A stretch of 64,000 nucleotides of DNA from GCA-003244245 sp049673305 (GTDB taxonomy: Bacteria > Actinomycetota > Actinomycetes > Mycobacteriales > Pseudonocardiaceae). The stretch is from assembly GCA_049673305.1 (NCBI GenBank), contig JBATXM010000236.1, positions 1-64,000 on the forward strand. The letters run 5' to 3'. The notes beneath the pieces are model-generated. The model was not told where the DNA came from and searched no databases. It worked only from the letters and a program-made list of their open reading frames with translations. A program made the position numbers and the translations under genes. Shown piece after piece: positions 60,736 through 64,000 of the stretch (its first letter is position 1; each line of letters starts with the position of its first letter).

Positions 60736-63036
60736 TTAGTGATAGCAGGAGTGACGCGACAGATTCGAGCGGCGACACGATCGACGTTTGTCTCCGACAG
60801 CCGAGCGGTGGTGTCGAGGCTGGCGGTGGCCAGGGTATGCCCGTCGGGACTGAACGCCACCGAGTTGACGGCGTTGATGTGGCCGGTGAGGGTCCCCAGT
60901 GGGTGGGGCTGACGGGGGTCGCTGACATCCCACAACCGCACAGTCTTGTCGTCGCTGCCGGTGGCCAAAGTGTGCCCATCGGGACTGAAGGCCACCCCTT
61001 TGACATGGCTGGTGTGGCCGGTCAGTCGGGTGGCGTAGAGGGTGGCGACGGTGCTGAGCAGACTGCTGCGGGCTTCCGTGGTGGGGACAAGCCGGTAGGC
61101 GGCCAGGCTGAGTTGGGCGGCCAGGGCGGGGTTGGTGTCGCGTAGCTCCAGGGCCTGCCCGGCGACCTGACGGGACACCGCGACATCCCGTTGTTGCTCT
61201 GCGGCACGCTGCTGGGCCACAGCGAAGCCAGCCGCGACCAGCGCAAGGACGAGTAGCACCGACAACACGGTGCTCGCCCGGCCCCGTCGAAGGCGGTCGC
61301 GGCGGATGCTGGCACGCAGGAACGCTCGCGCCGTCGAGCTGAGATCCACACGATCGGTGACTACGTCGTGATCTTGGAGGTGAGCGCCGGTGTCAGCTAG
61401 GGTGGCGGCGAGTTGGCCGCGTTCCCACAGTCGGGCCGGTGGGTGGCCGTTGTCGTTCCATTCGGTGGCGGCCTGCTCGACCGTGCGGCGGGCCCGCAGC
61501 GCCGACGCGTTGTCGTCAATTGCTTGGGCCAGTGGGGGCCAGGCGGACAAGAACGCCTCGTGGGCCACCCCGACAACCACGCTGCTGTTATCGGTGTCAG
61601 TTGTCAGCAGCCGTCGTGTGACGAAAACGTCCAGCTCTCGGGTCACCGGCTGAGGCAGCTGGGCGCGGGGGACTCGCCATCGAGTGGGTGGCCCTGCTCA
61701 TCCACGGTGACCAACCGCAACAACCCAGCAATGACCTCCCACGGCGCCGCCCAGTGGCGTTACACGCGTCGGCCAGGGCCATGTCAGCCTGCCGGATCAG
61801 GGCACCCCGCACCCCGCCGAGCTGGTCGTATCGCACGGCCGACAGGTGACCGCCGCGGCTGATGCCCTCGGCGAGCTGGGCCAGGGTGAACGCCAGCAAG
61901 GGTAACGCTTCCCCACTGTCAGCGTCGGCGACCAAGCGGGTCACCAGCTCGTCGTCAACTTCGATCCCGGCGAGCTGGGCCGGGCCCTGGATCACCGATC
62001 GCAGCGCCTCGCGGCGCAACGGCCGCAGCGGGTAATGACGGGTCGGCAACACCGCCAGGTCAGCATCGAGCAACAGCTGGTCCAGGAACTCCGGCCGCAG
62101 CGTGGCCACCACCTGCACCGAACCACCCAGCACCGGATGCAAGAGCTGGGCGAACCGGGCTCGTTGCCCGAGTGGTGCCTGGGTAAGTAGTTCCTCGAAC
62201 TGATCCACCACCACCAGCAACCGCTGGGCCCGGGCGGTCAGCAGCAGCTCATCGGCCAGCCCGGTCAGACCACCATCATCGAGCTGGTGGCGCACCTGCG
62301 CCACCGACCACCCCAGACCCAACCGCTGTGCCGCTGCGGCCAAGTGTCGGACCAACCCGGATACCGGATCGGCGCCGGGCAGCATCGGTGCCAACGTCCA
62401 CCAGCCCGGCTCCTGGGCCATCACATGCCCCAGCCCCGCCCGGACCAGAGAAGACTTGCCGCACCCGGAAGGACCCACCACCAGCAGCACCGCCCCCTCA
62501 GCGCGCTCAGCCGGGGACCGCAACAGCCCGGCCAGCTGCTGAACCTCACCATCACGGCCGAAGAACACCCGATGGTCCTCGACCCCGAACGGGCGCAGCC
62601 CCGGAAACGGCGACCGGTCATCGGGCCACCCCCAGCCACCAACGGCATCCACCCGACGCAACTCCTGGACTAGCGCCGCGCGCGCCGTGGGGGAATCCGT
62701 GGTGAGGTCGGCATACTGGAACGACGCTAGTAGCGGGTGATCCACTCCCGGCTCAGCCCGCACCGGCAACACCCGGCTACCCCGCGACAAAGCAAAACTG
62801 ACCTCAGCCGTGCACCACGGCGACGCCACGAAGGCGGAGATAACCACGCACACCACCGCATCAGCCCAGCGCAACCGCTCATGCAGCCGCTGCTCCCACC
62901 CGTCGCCCACCGCGATGCCATCACGCAGGTCTTGATCCAGAAACACCTCGTGTCCGGCAGCGACCAGCCACCAGTGCACCTCATCGGTCGGCTCTCGATC
63001 ACCGCTGGCATGGCTGACAAAGACCCTGGTCACCAC
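60736..63036 (-). pseudogene. Frameshifted and truncated TIR-STAND ATPase-WD40 gene
   Basis: The N-terminal frame (from GTG 63036, GGGAGG ribosome site) encodes a TIR domain (VFVSHASGDRE; WCTAEV with the probable catalytic Glu) and a STAND NTPase. The latter has Walker A GPSGCGKSSLVRAG near residue 190 and VVVDQFEELLTQ. Around 61740 and 61690 two one-base losses move the frame twice. The C-terminal frame then reads TRELDVFVTRRLL, a membrane-like helix and two WD40 repeats (GVAFSPDGHTLATGSDDKTV). Homology stops at ICRVTPAITK near 60736, so the last WD repeats and the tail are gone. TIR-STAND proteins are NADase-type abortive infection sensors. Confidence 0.8.
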
Positions 63037-63185
63037 ACCTCCCTACCCTTGCGCGAGTCGGCATGCCGCACGCCGAGCGGGCCATAGGCCACCGCCAGCA
63101 GCGCGCCCACCGGTCGAGGTGGCCATGGTGTGCCCATCGGTTTCCCCGGCCAGCTCGGGGAGAACTTACTGGTCCCACTCCCGTG
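63037..63185. other. Short gap between recombinase and TIR pseudogene
   Basis: The first 30 bp hold the ribosome site of the TIR gene. The rest shows a faint WD40-like string on the minus strand (GHTMATSTGGRA) but no open gene. Confidence 0.3.
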
Positions 63186-64000
63186 CTATCCGCGCCACCA
63201 TTGGGTGCGTTCCTGGGCTGGTGTGCGATGACGTCCTCGCCGGGGTGAGGGTTGCAACCGTAGTTCACCGATCAACTCGGGGGTCAGCAACAGGCGGGCG
63301 ATCTCGCGGCGGGTGCTGATGGGCGCGGCCTGCCAGCGGCGGGCGACGTCGGCGCCGGGTTCGATCAGGCCGCGCAGGGCGCTGGGGGTGCTCAGTTCGT
63401 GCTCGCGTTTCTCCAGTGTGGTGATCTCGGCGAGGATGGTGGGTTCGGCCCGGATGAGGGTGGCGACGCTGACGGTTCCGGTCGCCACCGCATCGGCGAG
63501 TTGGTCATGTCGGGCCCGCAGCGCAGCGAGCTGATCCCGCACCTGGGACAGTTCGCGGTCACCGTCATGGTCGCCCGCGTGGAGGGTGTCGATCACGTCG
63601 GGCCGGGCCAGATAGTGGAGCATGACCTGTTCGGCGAGGGTGTCGAGATCGGTTTGGGTGATAATGACGCATCCCTTGACGCGGCACACGTACAAGAATC
63701 TGTCGTCCCGATAGGCAACGTTGAGCGTCCCCAGACAGACCCCGCACCGCCCAATAAACGACAGAAGATGTTTGGCCCGGCCCGAGCGAGTGGTCTTGCG
63801 CTCCGGAGCGCGCAACAGGCGTTGCACAGCGAACCAGTCGGCCCGGCTGACCAGTGGCGGCCACTGCCCGTCATACAGCGTGTCCAGATCGACCATGCGG
63901 TCCCCGCCACGGCGCCCCGGAATGTGCGTCCGCAGACCCGCGTAGAGCGACTTGATGGCCACCGAACGCAAATGCTGACCGGTCCACACCACGCCCGATC
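63186..64000 (-). CDS. Serine recombinase, C-terminal part (runs off the window)
   Basis: The visible 270 or so residues are the recombinase domain (SVAIKSLYAGLRTHIPGRRG), a zinc ribbon (CGVCLGTLNVAYRD...VCRVKGC) and a coiled-coil segment (ELSQVRDQLAALRARHDQLA). These are typical of large serine integrases and resolvases. The catalytic N-terminal domain lies beyond position 64000; the frame is open to the edge. It could belong to the integration module of a mobile element on the right. Confidence 0.85.
   Translation of the reverse strand, partial: SGVVWTGQHLRSVAIKSLYAGLRTHIPGRRGGDRMVDLDTLYDGQWPPLVSRADWFAVQRLLRAPERKTTRSGRAKHLLSFIGRCGVCLGTLNVAYRDDRFLYVCRVKGCVIITQTDLDTLAEQVMLHYLARPDVIDTLHAGDHDGDRELSQVRDQLAALRARHDQLADAVATGTVSVATLIRAEPTILAEITTLEKREHELSTPSALRGLIEPGADVARRWQAAPISTRREIARLLLTPELIGELRLQPSPRRGRHRTPAQERTQWWRG

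Noticed and set aside
63090..63180. WD40-like fragment between recombinase and TIR gene
   Set aside because: GHTMATSTGGRA resembles a WD repeat for only a few residues, and the rest does not continue the pattern.

Overview
The window is high-GC DNA with GTG and TTG starts, tight ATGA/GTGA overlaps and actinobacterial hallmark families (DUF3558 lipoprotein, EspG, XRE-DUF5753 next to DUF397, paired Pls-like synthetases). The best fit is a filamentous actinomycete, probably Pseudonocardiaceae. That placement is inferred from gene content, not from a phylogenetic test.

Positions 1-31,000 look like core chromosome with a secondary-metabolism insert at each end. A Pls/PosA-type NRPS-like membrane synthetase (119-3979) is followed by a SEC-C protein, typA, two solute-binding lipoproteins, a GNAT enzyme, an ACT-domain protein, gatCAB, a glucose/sorbosone dehydrogenase-like lipoprotein and a PH-domain membrane protein. 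The branched-chain amino acid and serine block ilvB-ilvN-ilvC-serA-leuB comes next. It is preceded by an apparently leaderless promoter, a leader peptide rich in Leu/Val codons and an attenuator hairpin. A second Pls-like synthetase (24998-29065) lies beside a diaminobutyrate-type aminotransferase, which together suggest synthesis of a poly- or oligo-diaminobutyrate product.

Positions 31,300-36,100 hold an ESX-associated set (WXG-like protein, DUF3558 lipoprotein, PPE-like protein, EspG), an XRE/DUF397 regulatory pair and a tiny ribbon-helix-helix-like protein.

Positions 36,200-46,900 resemble part of an actinomycete integrative and conjugative element. They carry a TraB/FtsK-like translocase with two small partner genes, three GntR regulators, a primase-like protein, an isochorismatase-fold hydrolase, and a duplicated divergent cassette (Cys-rich protein, small protein, GntR). 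No integrase or tRNA boundary was found on the left side.

Positions 46,900-64,000 are a defence island. It has a type I-E interference module (cas3, a detached Cas3 C-terminal domain, cse1, cse2, cas7, cas5, cas6e) without cas1/cas2. Around it are a main array of 12 repeats that decays toward its distal end, a two-repeat mini-array inside the cas locus and relic repeats before cas3. Next come an unrecognised two-gene unit (helical-repeat 942-aa protein plus HEPN-like 224-aa protein), an XRE/TPR pseudogene, a frameshifted TIR-STAND-WD40 pseudogene and a partial serine recombinase at the right edge. A WD40-STAND C-terminal tail at 46929-46979, in the same orientation as the broken gene 13.7 kb away, suggests the CRISPR-Cas block landed inside that gene.
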